Assembly (NCBI GenBank): GCA_025056895.1
Contig: JANWVJ010000002.1
Coordinates: 1 to 64,000 of the forward strand
Direction: 5' to 3'
Source of the DNA: Thermoflexales bacterium
GTDB lineage: Bacteria > Chloroflexota > Anaerolineae > J036 > Brachytrichaceae
DNA: 64,000 nt
Shown here in pieces: positions 39,593 through 54,417 of this stretch. Each line of letters opens with the position of its first letter. Position 1 is the first letter of the stretch. The position numbers and the translations under genes were made by a program. The notes below the pieces were generated by a model. The model had not been told where the DNA came from and made no database searches. It saw only the letters and a program-made list of their open reading frames with translations.

Positions 39593-39881
39593 CCTCCTTC
39601 ATGCGATAAGCCGACCAAATCTCACTTGCGCAAATGAACCACCAGCCCATAATGCTAGGCGATGCCGGTTGGCGCTGCCCTGTCGCCGCGCAAGCCGGCG
39701 CAGAGCTGTGAAAACCCATTCCGTCCTTCGCGCCGTGCGCAAAGCCGCGCAAAGCGATGTGCAATCACCGCTCGCACCTTGCCAGCACTGTGACAGCGGC
39801 GAGGGTATCAGCAACCTGATTCACGAGATTGGCGGTTTCACGCGCCCGACGCAGGACGTATCAACAGGAGATTTTGTAGAG

Positions 39882-43439
<3,558 letters not shown>

Positions 43440-43471
43440 CACGCTTGACGCACAACGCAGAGAGGGTAATC

Positions 43472-44485
43472 ATGGACCTAACTACGACCTACATGGGCAT
43501 GAAGTTGGCGCATCCGATCGTGCCGGCTGCCTCCCCTTTATCCAAGAATCTCGACAGCATCAAGCGGCTGGTGGATGCCGGCGCGCCGGCTATCGTGATG
43601 TATTCCCTGTTCGAAGAACAAATTAACGCCGAAGGGCTGATTCTGGATCACTACCTGAACTATGGCTCCTACAGCTCGCCGGAAGCGATGACCTATTTCC
43701 CCGATCTCAAAAACTACAACATCGGGCCGGATGACTATCTCGAGCTGATCCGCAAGGCGAGCGAGCGGGCCGGCGTTCCCATCATCGGCAGCCTAAACGG
43801 GGTGTCCACCGGCGGCTGGATCAGTTATGCGAAGAAGATCGAAGAAGCCGGCGCCGCCGGCCTAGAGTTGAATATCTACTACATCGCCACCGACATTGCG
43901 CGCGACGGCAACGAAATCGAGCAAATGTACCTCGACGTGGTGCGCGACGTGAAGAAAAGCGTGTCGATCCCGGTGGCGGTGAAGGTCGGCCCGTTTTTCT
44001 CTGCCACGGCCAACATGATGCGCAAGCTGGCCGACGCCGGAGCCGATGCGCTGGTGTTGTTCAACCGGTTCTATCAGCCCGACATTGATCCTGAGACGCT
44101 GGAGGTCGTGCCGCAGCATATCCTCAGCACGTCCACCGACCTGCTTGTGTCGCTGCGCTGGGTGGCGATTCTGTATGGGCGCGTACCGGTGGACTTCGCC
44201 GTGACCAACGGTGTGCATAGCACGACCGACGTGCTCAAGAGCATGATGGCCGGCGCAAAAGTCGCCATGGTGGCCTCGGAGCTGTTGCAGCACGGCATGG
44301 GCCGCATCCGCGAGCTGGCCAACGACTTGCAGCGCTGGATGGAAGAACACGAGTATGAATCGGTGCGCCAGATGCAAGGCAGCATGAGCCAGATCAACGT
44401 GGCCCAGCCAGCTGCCTTCGAGCGGGCCAACTACATGAAGTCGCTCGAATCCTGGCGACCTGACCCGACCGGCGTGAAGTTGTAA
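43472..44485 (+). CDS. Dihydroorotate dehydrogenase-like protein
   Basis: [51 protein letters not shown]...[15 protein letters not shown]. Confidence 0.85.
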   Translation: MDLTTTYMGMKLAHPIVPAASPLSKNLDSIKRLVDAGAPAIVMYSLFEEQINAEGLILDHYLNYGSYSSPEAMTYFPDLKNYNIGPDDYLELIRKASERAGVPIIGSLNGVSTGGWISYAKKIEEAGAAGLELNIYYIATDIARDGNEIEQMYLDVVRDVKKSVSIPVAVKVGPFFSATANMMRKLADAGADALVLFNRFYQPDIDPETLEVVPQHILSTSTDLLVSLRWVAILYGRVPVDFAVTNGVHSTTDVLKSMMAGAKVAMVASELLQHGMGRIRELANDLQRWMEEHEYESVRQMQGSMSQINVAQPAAFERANYMKSLESWRPDPTGVKL

Positions 44486-44518
44486 ACTGCGCGCCCCTTT
44501 TAACTTTCTATCCACCAG

Positions 44519-44557
44519 GCGTAGGCGAGGGCCGTGTCTTCGCCTACGCTTTTCTTT
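44519..44557 (+). terminator. Rho-independent terminator downstream of the nifJ/DHOD-like pair
   Basis: GCGTAGGCGA-agggccgtgtc-TCGCCTACGC followed by TTTTCTTT. Confidence 0.88.
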
Positions 44558-44603
44558 CATTGTGTACCATACCGACCACCTGCCCAGCTCAACGGAGGCG
44601 CAC

Positions 44604-45893
44604 ATGTCTTCTGATCGAACGACTTCTGCCATTGGTGTCGCCGAGCGACTAGCCGATCCCATCACCATGACGCCGGACGACCGGCTCATCTTGCGCGAGT
44701 TAGCCCAACAGGTTGCTGAACTGGCTGCTCAGCCCATCGAACACGCTAAGCGAGCATTGTGGTACGCCCACAACGCTCTATCCCCAACACGTCCGTTGAT
44801 ATTCTGCGACCCCGAGAACGGTTGGAACGAGATCATCCGTCAAGCCGATCTGCGCTGCGAGTCACAGCTCGCGCGCGAATGGGAAATGCGTCTGCGCAAG
44901 GAAATTTTCTGGGGCCGGGATATGCAAGACGACCGCGTGATCCAGCCATATTTCGATGTCCCTCACGTGTATACAGAAACGGACTGGGGCTTGCACGAGA
45001 CACGCATTGGCGGTCAGCATGGCGGGTCGTATGCTTGGGATGCACCGATCAAGTCAGGGGCCGATCTCGACCAACTCCGTTTTCCTCATATCGAAGTCGA
45101 TGTCGAAGCAACTCGGCGCATCCTGACGCTGGCCCAAGAGACCTTGGGCGACATCTTGACCGTGCGGCTGAAGACGAACTGGTGGTGGACGCTGGGCCTG
45201 ACACAGACCGCTGTTTTCCTGCGCGGCCTGCAATCTTTTCTACTGGACATGATTGACGAGCCGGAGATGATTCACCGCTTAATGGCCTTTCTGCGCGATG
45301 GCACACTGGCGCGTCTCGATTTTCTGGAGCAGCACGGCCTGTTGAGTTTAAACAACGACGGTACCTATGTGGGATCGGGCGGCTTTGGCTGGACGCGCGA
45401 GTTGCCCCAAGCGGATTACGCCGGCCAGGTGCGCACACAAGACTTGTGGGGCTTCGCCGAGAGCCAAGAGACGGTCGGCGTCTCGCCGGCCATGTTCGAA
45501 GAATTTGTCTTCCAATACCAACTGCCGATCTTGGAGCGCTTCGGACTAAACTGCTATGGCTGCTGCGAGGCGTTGGACACGCGCTGGCGCGTCGTCAAGA
45601 AGACGCCCCGCCTGCGTCGCGTCTCGATGTCGCCTTGGGCCAATGTGCCGGTAATGGCCGAGCAGCTTGGCCCATATTACATCTTCTCCTGGAAACCGAA
45701 CCCCGCCGACTTGGCGATGCCGACGTTCGACGAAGAGCGGATTCGCGCCGGCCTGCGCGCCGGCCTGCGCGAGCTACGCCGGCAAGATTGCCGTGTCGAG
45801 ATCATTATGAAGGACAATCACACTATCGCCAATGACCCTTCGCGCGTCGTGCGCTGGACGCGCATCGCGCGCGAAGAAGCCGAGCGATGGTGA
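44604..45893 (+). CDS. Uroporphyrinogen decarboxylase (URO-D) superfamily protein
   Basis: ALSPTRPLIFCDPENGWNEI...LDFLEQHGLLSLNNDGTYVGSGGFGWTRELPQADYAGQVRTQDLWGFAESQETVGVSPAMFEEFVFQYQLPILERFGLNCYGCCE. Confidence 0.75.
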   Translation: MSSDRTTSAIGVAERLADPITMTPDDRLILRELAQQVAELAAQPIEHAKRALWYAHNALSPTRPLIFCDPENGWNEIIRQADLRCESQLAREWEMRLRKEIFWGRDMQDDRVIQPYFDVPHVYTETDWGLHETRIGGQHGGSYAWDAPIKSGADLDQLRFPHIEVDVEATRRILTLAQETLGDILTVRLKTNWWWTLGLTQTAVFLRGLQSFLLDMIDEPEMIHRLMAFLRDGTLARLDFLEQHGLLSLNNDGTYVGSGGFGWTRELPQADYAGQVRTQDLWGFAESQETVGVSPAMFEEFVFQYQLPILERFGLNCYGCCEALDTRWRVVKKTPRLRRVSMSPWANVPVMAEQLGPYYIFSWKPNPADLAMPTFDEERIRAGLRAGLRELRRQDCRVEIIMKDNHTIANDPSRVVRWTRIAREEAERW

Positions 45894-45905
45894 GCACAAG
45901 CGAAC

Positions 45906-46769
45906 ATGAACTCTGCGGATGTACGCGCCTATTACGAGCGCAATACGCGCCTGTTCTTGGCATTGGGCGCAGGGCGGCGGGCACGCACCATCCACCGAGC
46001 GGTGTGGGCGAGCGGCATTGTCAGCGCCGATGAAGCGTTACATTACACCAGCCGGCTGTTGCTCCACGAAATCGAATGTCTGCGTCACGATCGGCTTGCC
46101 GCGCCTGTCCACATCATCGACTTGGGGTGCGGTGTGGGTGGCACGTTGTTCTACCTAGCCAGCCACTTCGACGGCCCACTCAGCGCCGTTGGGGTGACGA
46201 TCAGCCCGTTGCAAGTTCGCCTGGCGCGCGAGCAAGCCGCGCGGCTGGGTTTGCAAGATCGCTTCCAGTTCATCGAGGCAGATTTTCTCTGTTTGCCCGA
46301 CCTCACACCGGCAGATATCGTGTTCTCCATCGAGGCATTTGTGCATGCGCCGGCCCCTGAGCGCTACATGGCTCAGGCCGCTCGCGTCGTGCGCGCCGGC
46401 GGTCGCCTCATCGTGTGCGACGATTTCTTGTCCCCACGTGCTGCAAACGGCGCTTTAACGGCGCAGGAGCAGCGTTGGCTGCGCACCTTCCAAGAAGGGT
46501 GGCACGCGCCCGGCCTATCCAGCGCGGCACAGATTACAGAACTGGCCGGCGCGCACGGGTTTAAGCTGCTCGACGACCGCGATCTGACGCCCGATTTGCG
46601 GGTGTTGAGCTGGAACATGGGCGTGATCGACGCGCTGATTCGGCTGGGCCGGCTCACGTGGCTGCCTTCGGCCTACTGGCGCAGCACCTTAGGCAGCCTG
46701 GCGCTGCAACAGTGTCTCAAGGCCGGCTTGACTACGTATCGTTTCCTCGTCTTCGCGCGCTGTGACTGA
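45906..46769 (+). CDS. Class I SAM-dependent methyltransferase
   Basis: VHIIDLGCGVGGTLFYLASHFDGPLSAVGVTISPLQVRLAREQAARLGLQDRFQFIEADFLCLP. Confidence 0.88.
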   Translation: MNSADVRAYYERNTRLFLALGAGRRARTIHRAVWASGIVSADEALHYTSRLLLHEIECLRHDRLAAPVHIIDLGCGVGGTLFYLASHFDGPLSAVGVTISPLQVRLAREQAARLGLQDRFQFIEADFLCLPDLTPADIVFSIEAFVHAPAPERYMAQAARVVRAGGRLIVCDDFLSPRAANGALTAQEQRWLRTFQEGWHAPGLSSAAQITELAGAHGFKLLDDRDLTPDLRVLSWNMGVIDALIRLGRLTWLPSAYWRSTLGSLALQQCLKAGLTTYRFLVFARCD

Positions 46770-46798
46770 GCGCCCCCGGTTCGATTATCATCCTGTCG

Positions 46799-49333
46799 AT
46801 GCAACAAGATCGCCTAGCGCGCTTGCGTCTGGCCGTGCGCGGCGCTGTGCAAGGTGTTGGGTTCAGGCCATTTGTATACCGCCTGGCAACCGAGCTGGGA
46901 CTGACCGGCTGGGTCATCAATAACGCACAGGGAGTGTTCATCGAGGTCGAAGGAGCGCCGTCGCGCCTAGAAGATTTTCGACGGCGCATAGAAGCAGATA
47001 AGCCGGCCCATGCGTTGATCCAAAGTGTGGACGCCTCTTATCTGCAACCAATCGGCTTTACAGATTTTCAGATCCGCCATAGCGACGACGCCGGCGACAA
47101 AACGGTAATCGTGCTGCCCGACCTGGCGACTTGCGCGGATTGCCGGCGCGAGATTTTTGATCCGTCGAACCGGCGTTACCGATACCCGTTTACCAACTGC
47201 ACCCACTGCGGCCCACGCTACACGATCATCGAGTCCTTGCCCTACGATCGACCAAACACCTCGATGCGCTTGTTTCCGATGTGCGACCGGTGCCGAGCGG
47301 AGTATGAGAATCCACTCGATCGTCGTTTTCATGCCCAACCGAACGCCTGCCCCGTGTGCGGACCGCGTTTAGCGCTATGGGACACGCGCGGCGTCACACA
47401 GCTCACCGAATACGACGCACTGCTCGGCACAGCCGAGGCCATCCGGCGCGGCCAGATCGTGGCTGTTAAAGGATTGGGCGGGTTTCACCTCATGGTTGAT
47501 GCGCGCAATGACGACGCAGTCATGGAACTGCGCCGGCGCAAGCAGCGCGAAGAAAAGCCGTTCGCCCTGATGGTTCCTTGGGCGCATGACACGCCCGAGG
47601 CCCCGTTGCGCCATGTTGAAGCGTTGTGCCGGCTTAGCCCGCTGGAATCTCACTTGCTGCAATCGCCGCAAGCACCAATTGTGTTGTTGCGCAAGCGGGA
47701 CAGAGTTGATGTATCGAAGGCAATCGCCCCGCCGCCCAATCCCTATCTGGGCATCATGCTGCCCTACACGCCTCTGCACCACCTGCTCATGGCAGAGCTG
47801 GGTTTTCCAGTCGTTGCCACCAGTGGCAATTTGTCCGATGAGCCGATCTGCATCGACGAACAGGAAGCGTTAGCGCGGCTGGCCGGCATCGCCGATGGAT
47901 TCCTGGTTCACAACCGGGCCATCGTGCGCCACGTGGATGACTCGGTTGTATGTGTCATCTGCGATGCCGAAGGCACTGAAGAAGAAATGGTGCTGCGCCG
48001 CGCGCGCGGCTACGCGCCGTTGCCGGTGATCGGTAAGACGGCGAATACCCTCCATCACGCTTCACCTGGCAATCGACAATCGGCACGTGCCGATCGGGGG
48101 TCGATTTTGGCGGTTGGCGCTCACTTGAAGAACGCGGTTGCACTGGCCATAGGTGACACCGTGTTCATCAGTCAACATATCGGCGACTTGGATACCGCGC
48201 AAGCCTACGAGGCATTTTGTCGCGTGATCGACAGTGTGAGCGGTCTATACCAAGTCACGCCCGATACTGTAGCGTGCGACTTGCATCCGGACTATCTCTC
48301 GACGCGCTTTGCCGAGAGTTATGCCCGTGAGCGTGGCCTGCCGCTGATCCGCGTGCAGCACCACCTAGCGCATGGAGCGGCATGCTTGGCAGAAAATGAT
48401 CTCAGCGGGCCGGCGCTAGGTGTTTCGTGGGACGGCACAGGCTACGGCCTTGATGGAACGATCTGGGGTGGAGAGTTCTTGCGCATCGGCTCACTCGATC
48501 AGCCTTCTGGCGAGGCACTGTTCGAGCGCGTCGCCGCCTTGCGTCCATTTCGCTTGCCCGGCGGCGAGCGCGCAGTCAAAGAGCCGCGCCGCGCGGCGCT
48601 TGGGGTACTTCACGAACTGTTCGGCGACCAACTATGGGAAATGGACGATCTGCCGCCCATAGCCGATTTTGCGCCGGCAGAGCGGGCAGTGCTACAGCGT
48701 GCCTTGAAGCAGAACGTGAATGCCCCGATCACAACCAGCGCCGGCAGGCTGTTTGATGCAGTGGCAGCCTTGGCCGGCCTGCGCCAACGTGCCGCTTATG
48801 AAGGCCAGGCGGCTATGCATCTCGAATTTGCGATCGACGGCCTGCGCACCGATGAAGCATATCCCTTTTCGATCGTCGATTCAGCCGGCGCAGAGGACGC
48901 ACTGTCCTCCTTCGCCAGCGAGGGTCAGAAGTTCCAACATCCGCCTTCTGATCGGATCGAGTCCTGGGTTTTGCACTCAACGCGCTCGCTACAGATCGAC
49001 TGGGCGCCGTTGATCCAAGCAGTGATTGACGATGTGCGCGCGCTCAATCACCAATCGCCCGTCTTCAAACATCAAGTCAGTGTATTGGCAGCGCGCTTTC
49101 ATAATGCGCTCGTCGAAATGATCGTGGCGATCGCCCGACGCATCCACGAGCCGCATGTCGCGCTGAGCGGCGGCTGCTTTCAAAACCGCTATTTGCTGGA
49201 GCACGTCATCCGTCGGCTGCGCGCAGAAGGCTTCCAACCCCACTGGCACCGTCAGGCGCCGACCAACGATGGTGGAATTGCGCTCGGTCAGGTCGCCGTT
49301 GCGCGGCGGTCGAGATGGACAAGAGACGAGTGA
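46799..49333 (+). CDS. hypF: Carbamoyltransferase HypF
   Basis: Acylphosphatase domain VRGAVQGVGFRPFVYRLA; zinc-finger CADCRREIFDP, CTHCGPRYTIIESLPYDRPNTSM; HHLAHGAACLAEN. Confidence 0.96.
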   Translation: MQQDRLARLRLAVRGAVQGVGFRPFVYRLATELGLTGWVINNAQGVFIEVEGAPSRLEDFRRRIEADKPAHALIQSVDASYLQPIGFTDFQIRHSDDAGDKTVIVLPDLATCADCRREIFDPSNRRYRYPFTNCTHCGPRYTIIESLPYDRPNTSMRLFPMCDRCRAEYENPLDRRFHAQPNACPVCGPRLALWDTRGVTQLTEYDALLGTAEAIRRGQIVAVKGLGGFHLMVDARNDDAVMELRRRKQREEKPFALMVPWAHDTPEAPLRHVEALCRLSPLESHLLQSPQAPIVLLRKRDRVDVSKAIAPPPNPYLGIMLPYTPLHHLLMAELGFPVVATSGNLSDEPICIDEQEALARLAGIADGFLVHNRAIVRHVDDSVVCVICDAEGTEEEMVLRRARGYAPLPVIGKTANTLHHASPGNRQSARADRGSILAVGAHLKNAVALAIGDTVFISQHIGDLDTAQAYEAFCRVIDSVSGLYQVTPDTVACDLHPDYLSTRFAESYARERGLPLIRVQHHLAHGAACLAENDLSGPALGVSWDGTGYGLDGTIWGGEFLRIGSLDQPSGEALFERVAALRPFRLPGGERAVKEPRRAALGVLHELFGDQLWEMDDLPPIADFAPAERAVLQRALKQNVNAPITTSAGRLFDAVAALAGLRQRAAYEGQAAMHLEFAIDGLRTDEAYPFSIVDSAGAEDALSSFASEGQKFQHPPSDRIESWVLHSTRSLQIDWAPLIQAVIDDVRALNHQSPVFKHQVSVLAARFHNALVEMIVAIARRIHEPHVALSGGCFQNRYLLEHVIRRLRAEGFQPHWHRQAPTNDGGIALGQVAVARRSRWTRDE

Positions 49334-49504
49334 CGATAGAGCGGTTCGTGTACACTTGCATCTTGTTTGTCGAGTTGCGCCGGCTACCCATGCAAGGCAT
49401 CTTGTACCCTATCCGGTGCGCCGAGTTCGACAGACGAGCATCGGTAATTGTAGATTATGGATATAACCATCCTCGGTGTGTCCTTGGCTAAGGAGTGACT
49501 TGAG

Positions 49505-49783
49505 ATGTGTCTTGCTGTTCCAGGCCGGATTGTCAGCATTAGCGGCGATGACCCACTGATGCGCATGGCCAAGGTGAATTTTGGCGGCATTGTTAAGGAT
49601 GTGAGCCTAGCATACGTACCACACGCCAAAGTGAACGATTACGTGGTTGTACACGTTGGCTTTGCCCTCAACACCATCGACGAGACAGAGGCCAACCAGG
49701 TATTCGAGTACTTAAAAGAAATGGGCGAGCTGGGTGAGTTAGAGGCGCACAACACGGAAGAGAGTGTGGCAGGGTCGAGATGA
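49505..49783 (+). CDS. hypC: Hydrogenase assembly chaperone HypC/HupF
   Basis: [55 protein letters not shown]. Confidence 0.96.
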   Translation: MCLAVPGRIVSISGDDPLMRMAKVNFGGIVKDVSLAYVPHAKVNDYVVVHVGFALNTIDETEANQVFEYLKEMGELGELEAHNTEESVAGSR

Positions 49784-50883
49784 AATACCTGGACGAATAC
49801 CGTGACGGTGAAGCCGCCCGCCGCTATGCGCAGGCGATTGCGCGCCTTGTCACGCGGCCTTGGACGATCATGGAGATTTGCGGCGGTCAGACGCACGCCA
49901 TCCTCAAGTTCGGCATTGACGAATTGTTACCCAACTCGATCACGTTGGTGCATGGGCCAGGCTGTCCGGTGTGCGTCACGCCAGTAGATTTGATCGATAA
50001 GGCGATTGCAATTGCAAGCCGGCGTAACACAATTCTGTGCTCGTTTGGCGACATGCTGCGCGTACCCGGCTCGCACAAAGACCTGCTGTCCACCAAAGCA
50101 CAGGGCGGCGACGTGCGCATTGTGTACTCGCCGATGGACTGCTTAAAGATCGCACGGCAACATCCTGACAAGGAAGTAGTGTTCTTCGCCGTCGGCTTTG
50201 AGACGACTGCGCCGGCCAATGCGATGGCCGTGTATGCTGCCCGTCAGCAAGAGATTTCCAACTTTTCAGTCCTGGTATCGCACGTGCTGGTGCCGCCGGC
50301 AATGGAAGCAATTTTGTCCGCGCCGCACAATCAAGTACAAGGCTTTCTGGCTGCCGGCCATGTGTGCACGGTGATGGGTTACGCCGAATACGAGCCGATT
50401 GCCCGCCGCTATCGCACGCCGATTGTCGTTACCGGCTTCGAGCCGCTGGACATTCTGCAAGGCGTGTACATGTGCGTGCGCCAACTGGAAGAAGGCCGCG
50501 CTGAAGTTGAAAATCAATATACGCGCGTGGTGCGGCGCGAAGGCAATCCCCAAGCGCGCCAGATAGTGGAAGAAGTGTTCGAAGTCAGCCCGCGCATGTG
50601 GCGCGGCATCGGCGAAATCCCCAACAGTGGCTATGCGTTGCGCTCGGCCTACGCAAACTTCGACGCCGAGCGGCGTTTCAATTTGACTGCCCGCGTCGCC
50701 GAAGAATCGAGCGAGTGCATCGCCGGGCTGGTCTTGCAAGGTGTTCGCAAGCCCGATCAATGCCCAGCTTTTGGAACGCGCTGCACACCCGAACATCCAC
50801 TCGGCGCGCCGATGGTGTCTTCTGAAGGCGCTTGTGCAGCTTATTATCGCTATCGCCGCATCGGCGAGCCTGCGCGCATCTGA
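49780..50883 (+). CDS. hypD: Hydrogenase formation protein HypD
   Basis: [39 protein letters not shown]...[14 protein letters not shown]. Confidence 0.96.
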   Translation: MKYLDEYRDGEAARRYAQAIARLVTRPWTIMEICGGQTHAILKFGIDELLPNSITLVHGPGCPVCVTPVDLIDKAIAIASRRNTILCSFGDMLRVPGSHKDLLSTKAQGGDVRIVYSPMDCLKIARQHPDKEVVFFAVGFETTAPANAMAVYAARQQEISNFSVLVSHVLVPPAMEAILSAPHNQVQGFLAAGHVCTVMGYAEYEPIARRYRTPIVVTGFEPLDILQGVYMCVRQLEEGRAEVENQYTRVVRREGNPQARQIVEEVFEVSPRMWRGIGEIPNSGYALRSAYANFDAERRFNLTARVAEESSECIAGLVLQGVRKPDQCPAFGTRCTPEHPLGAPMVSSEGACAAYYRYRRIGEPARI

Positions 50884-50897
50884 TCGACCCTCAACCG

Positions 50898-51959
50898 ATG
50901 GAAGCCGCTTTCTCACTTTCTTGCCCGATTCCCATTTCCGAATATCCCGTTGTGTTACTGGCGCATGGCGGGGGCGGGAAGCTGTCACATGCCCTCATTG
51001 AGAAGATGATGGTCGGCGTCTTCAGCAACCCTGCACTCGAGACGCGACACGATGGGGCTGTGTTCACGCTCGGCGATCCGCCCTCTGTGCGATTGGCATT
51101 CACCACCGATTCGTATGTGGTTCATCCACTGTTCTTTCCCGGCGGCGACATCGGATCGTTGGCCGTGCATGGCACAGTCAACGATCTGACCATGTGCGGC
51201 GCGCGCCCGCTGTATCTGAGTGTCGGCCTGATCATTGAAGAAGGCTTGCCGATGGACACCTTGTGGCGGGTGGTGCAATCGATGCAGGGTGCGGCGCGGC
51301 AAGCCGGCGTGCACATTGTCACCGGCGACACCAAGGTGGTGGAGCGCGGCAAGGCGGACGGACTATTCATCAATACCGCCGGCGTTGGCGTGATCGAGCA
51401 TTCATTCCATATCGCGCCTCAGTCAGTGCAGCCTGGCGACGTGTTGCTTATCAACGGGGACCTGGGCCGCCATGGCATGGCCATCATGGCTGTGCGCGAG
51501 GGCTTGGAGTTTGAAAGCACAATCGAGAGCGATTCCGCTCCGCTCAACGGTTTGGTGCAACAATTGATCGACAGTGGAATCGAAATCCATTGCTTGCGCG
51601 ATCTGACGCGCGGGGGGCTGGCCAGCGCATTGAACGAAATCGCCAGCGTCGCGCGCGCGAGCATCGCCGTCGAAGAAGCCTATATCCCGGTGCGTGAAGA
51701 TGTGCGCGCCGCGTGTGAGATTCTGGGCTTTGATCCGCTCTACGTGGCCAACGAGGGACGTTTTGTAGCGTTCGTTGCCGCTCACGATGCCGAACGGGCG
51801 CTGGCCGCGATGCGCGCGCACCCGCTTGGCGCAGGCGCGGCGCGCATCGGCGTCGTTGAGGCAGACGGGCGCGCCGGCCTAGTCACCATGAGAAGTCGTA
51901 TTGGCGCGACCCGCATTGTGGACATGCTCAGCGGTGAACAACTGCCGCGCATTTGTTAA
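50898..51959 (+). CDS. hypE: Hydrogenase expression/formation protein HypE
   Basis: [19 protein letters not shown]...[39 protein letters not shown]-terminus LPRIC. Confidence 0.95.
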   Translation: MEAAFSLSCPIPISEYPVVLLAHGGGGKLSHALIEKMMVGVFSNPALETRHDGAVFTLGDPPSVRLAFTTDSYVVHPLFFPGGDIGSLAVHGTVNDLTMCGARPLYLSVGLIIEEGLPMDTLWRVVQSMQGAARQAGVHIVTGDTKVVERGKADGLFINTAGVGVIEHSFHIAPQSVQPGDVLLINGDLGRHGMAIMAVREGLEFESTIESDSAPLNGLVQQLIDSGIEIHCLRDLTRGGLASALNEIASVARASIAVEEAYIPVREDVRAACEILGFDPLYVANEGRFVAFVAAHDAERALAAMRAHPLGAGAARIGVVEADGRAGLVTMRSRIGATRIVDMLSGEQLPRIC

Positions 51960-52525
51960 ATCCGCAGCCGCGCGATCAACGAGCCGATTGCCAGCGCCAG
52001 ACCCAACACCGGGATCAGAGCGAAGATAAACGCCGGCGAGCCGGCCAACAACAGGACGATCGGCGGCAGGATGGTGAACCACGTTGCGCCGACTGCCATC
52101 GCAATGGCTGCAACCAACCACATGTACTGCCCGCGCGTTTTGCCCAGGACGCGACGCACGGCTTCAGCGACCACACCGCCTACAATCGGCCCCACAAATG
52201 CAGACAAGATGATGGCAAAGAAGCCAATGCTGCCGACCAGTTGCAGCACCCAGCCCCCGATGATGCCCAGGCCGAACGCAATCGCGCCGCCGATCAGATA
52301 ATGGATCGGCTGTGCGTTATAGAACGTGGCCACGCGCGCTTTGACGTAGTAGGGGCAGACGTAGCCCGTGGGCGTGCGGCGCGCATCTTTTGGCATAAGC
52401 GGCCGGTCACATTTCGAGCAGCGCAGTGCGGTCGGCCCACTGGCCACATACGGACAATTCTCTTCCGGCCGGTTGTCTGACGCCAGTGACACGCTGCCGG
52501 AGAGGCTGTTTGGTTCTGCGTTCAT
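51956..52525 (-). CDS. Hypothetical membrane protein with N-terminal zinc-ribbon-like segment
   Basis: [26 protein letters not shown] then several TM stretches. Confidence 0.6.
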   Translation of the reverse strand: MNAEPNSLSGSVSLASDNRPEENCPYVASGPTALRCSKCDRPLMPKDARRTPTGYVCPYYVKARVATFYNAQPIHYLIGGAIAFGLGIIGGWVLQLVGSIGFFAIILSAFVGPIVGGVVAEAVRRVLGKTRGQYMWLVAAIAMAVGATWFTILPPIVLLLAGSPAFIFALIPVLGLALAIGSLIARLRI

Positions 52526-52544
52526 GACATCTACCGAACGCAGA

Positions 52545-53408
52545 CTATCTCATGACAACATGAGCCGCTTCTGAGAGGTGCACCTCTCGAAGAACGTCCA
52601 ACATCGCCGGCTGAAGCAAACCATTGCTCGCGACAATCTCACCACGGCTCAACATTGCATCCTCGCCGGCGCTATCGGTCACCAAGCCGCCAGCCTCGCG
52701 CACGATTGCAATGCCGGCAGCGATGTCATACGCTTTGACGTTGGCTTCCCAGTAGCCATCTATCTGACCGGCGGCTACAAAACACAGGTCGAGCGCTGCT
52801 GAACCGATACGGCGCACTGCCTGACAACGGCGGTTGAAGGCGTCAAACGCGCGCAGATTGTTGCGCGGGTTATGAGCGTAATCGTAGGGGAAGCCGGTGA
52901 TCAGCAACGCTTGTTGTAACGAATTGACGCGCGAAACATGGATCGGTTTACCGTTACAGGTTGCGCCCAAGCCGTGAGCAGCGGCATATAGTTCATCAGC
53001 GGCCGGGTTATACACTGCGCCCAGCACAGGTATGCCGTCGATCAGCAAGCCAATCGATACACAGAACAGACCAAAGCCGTGAGAGAAATTCGTCGTGCCG
53101 TCCAAGGGATCAATTTGCCATTCATAGCGCGGCGGCTGGGTTTCTGCTGCTTGGGGATCATACGCACCTCCCTCCTCGCCCACGATGGCATGGTCGGGAT
53201 AGCGACGACGCAACTCGGACACAATGAACGCCTCGCTGCGTTGATCGTATTCGGTGACGACGTCGCCTGGACTGCTCTTGTAACGCACATGAGCGTGATT
53301 GCCGGCGCGAATGTAGGTCAGACCTTCCAGCAAGATAGCGCCGGCGCCGTGCGCCAGCGTAACTGCCGTGTCGAGCAGCTCAGCCGGTGAAAGAAGTTTG
53401 GAGGGCAT
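52545..53408 (-). CDS. Inositol monophosphatase family protein
   Basis: VGEEGGAYD...WQIDPLDGTTNFSHGFGLFCVSIGLL...NVKAYDIAAGIAIVREAGG. Confidence 0.93.
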   Translation of the reverse strand: MPSKLLSPAELLDTAVTLAHGAGAILLEGLTYIRAGNHAHVRYKSSPGDVVTEYDQRSEAFIVSELRRRYPDHAIVGEEGGAYDPQAAETQPPRYEWQIDPLDGTTNFSHGFGLFCVSIGLLIDGIPVLGAVYNPAADELYAAAHGLGATCNGKPIHVSRVNSLQQALLITGFPYDYAHNPRNNLRAFDAFNRRCQAVRRIGSAALDLCFVAAGQIDGYWEANVKAYDIAAGIAIVREAGGLVTDSAGEDAMLSRGEIVASNGLLQPAMLDVLREVHLSEAAHVVMR

Positions 53409-53502
53409 GGTGATTGTGAATGCGTTCAGTGAGTAAAAAGGAGCGCGGGGCGATCCGGCCAAACACACCCCGCGCCGTCTGTGACAAACCGTTCTCGGCG
53501 GG

Positions 53503-54417
53503 CTACTTGCTCGCCAAGTACTTTTCTGCTTCCATGGCAGCCATGCACCCGAAACCGGCCGAAGTGATGGCCTGTTTGAACCAGTTGTCGTGCGCCTCGC
53601 CGGCAGCAAAGACACCGGGCACACTGGTGTGCAAGCGCGAGTCCACGATCAGATAACCTTCGTGGTCCATCGCTAGCTGGCCTCGGAACAGCTCGGTGTT
53701 CGGCTTGTGACCGATAAAGACGAACACACCATCCACCGGCGTCTTCTCCAGTTCGTTGGTCTTCAGATGGCGCAGCACCACAGCGTTGACTTTGCCGTTG
53801 CCCTCAATCCGTTCGACTACGGCGCTCTTGACAAACTCGATCTTAGGATTCTCACGGGCGCGGGCTTGCAACGTTGCGCCGGCGCGGAACTCATCGCGCC
53901 GATGCACAATCCGCACACGCGAACCGAACTTCGTCAGAAAGAGTCCTTCTTGAAAGGCGCTGTCGCCGCCGCCGACGACGATGATCTCCTTGTTGCGGAA
54001 GAAGAAACCGTCGCACGTAGCGCAGTACGACACACCTCGTCCGACGAACTCTTCTTCGCCCGGCACCCCTAATTTGCGGGGCGTGGCGCCTGTCGCAATG
54101 ATGACTGCTTCGACTTCGTAGCGGTTGCTGGAAGAAGCCAGCTTAAACGGCGGCTTGCTGAGGTCAACCCATTCAATAGTTTCTTCGATCATTCGCGCGC
54201 CGAAACGTTCTGCTTGCCGCCGCATCGCTTCAGTTAACTCCGGGCCTTGCAAGCCGTCTGGAAAGCCGGGGAAATTTTCCACCTCGGTGGTTGTAGCGAT
54301 TTGCCCACCAAACGCCGGTCCGACAAAGACCAGCGGCTCTAAAAAAGCACGCCCGGCATACAGGGCAGCCGTTAGTCCGGCCGGGCCGGCGCCGATAATA
54401 GCCAGTTTTTCAGTCAT
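53503..54417 (-). CDS. trxB: Thioredoxin-disulfide reductase
   Basis: LAIIGAGPAGLTAALYAGRA, CATCDGFFFRNKEIIVVGGGDSAFQEGLFLTKF, GVFAAGEAHDNWFKQAITSAGFG. Confidence 0.95.
   Translation of the reverse strand: MTEKLAIIGAGPAGLTAALYAGRAFLEPLVFVGPAFGGQIATTTEVENFPGFPDGLQGPELTEAMRRQAERFGARMIEETIEWVDLSKPPFKLASSSNRYEVEAVIIATGATPRKLGVPGEEEFVGRGVSYCATCDGFFFRNKEIIVVGGGDSAFQEGLFLTKFGSRVRIVHRRDEFRAGATLQARARENPKIEFVKSAVVERIEGNGKVNAVVLRHLKTNELEKTPVDGVFVFIGHKPNTELFRGQLAMDHEGYLIVDSRLHTSVPGVFAAGEAHDNWFKQAITSAGFGCMAAMEAEKYLASK

Noticed and set aside
43472-44485. Calling the DHOD-like gene pyrD
   Set aside because: The product is only dihydroorotate-dehydrogenase-like and sits with nifJ, so the symbol is not justified from sequence reading
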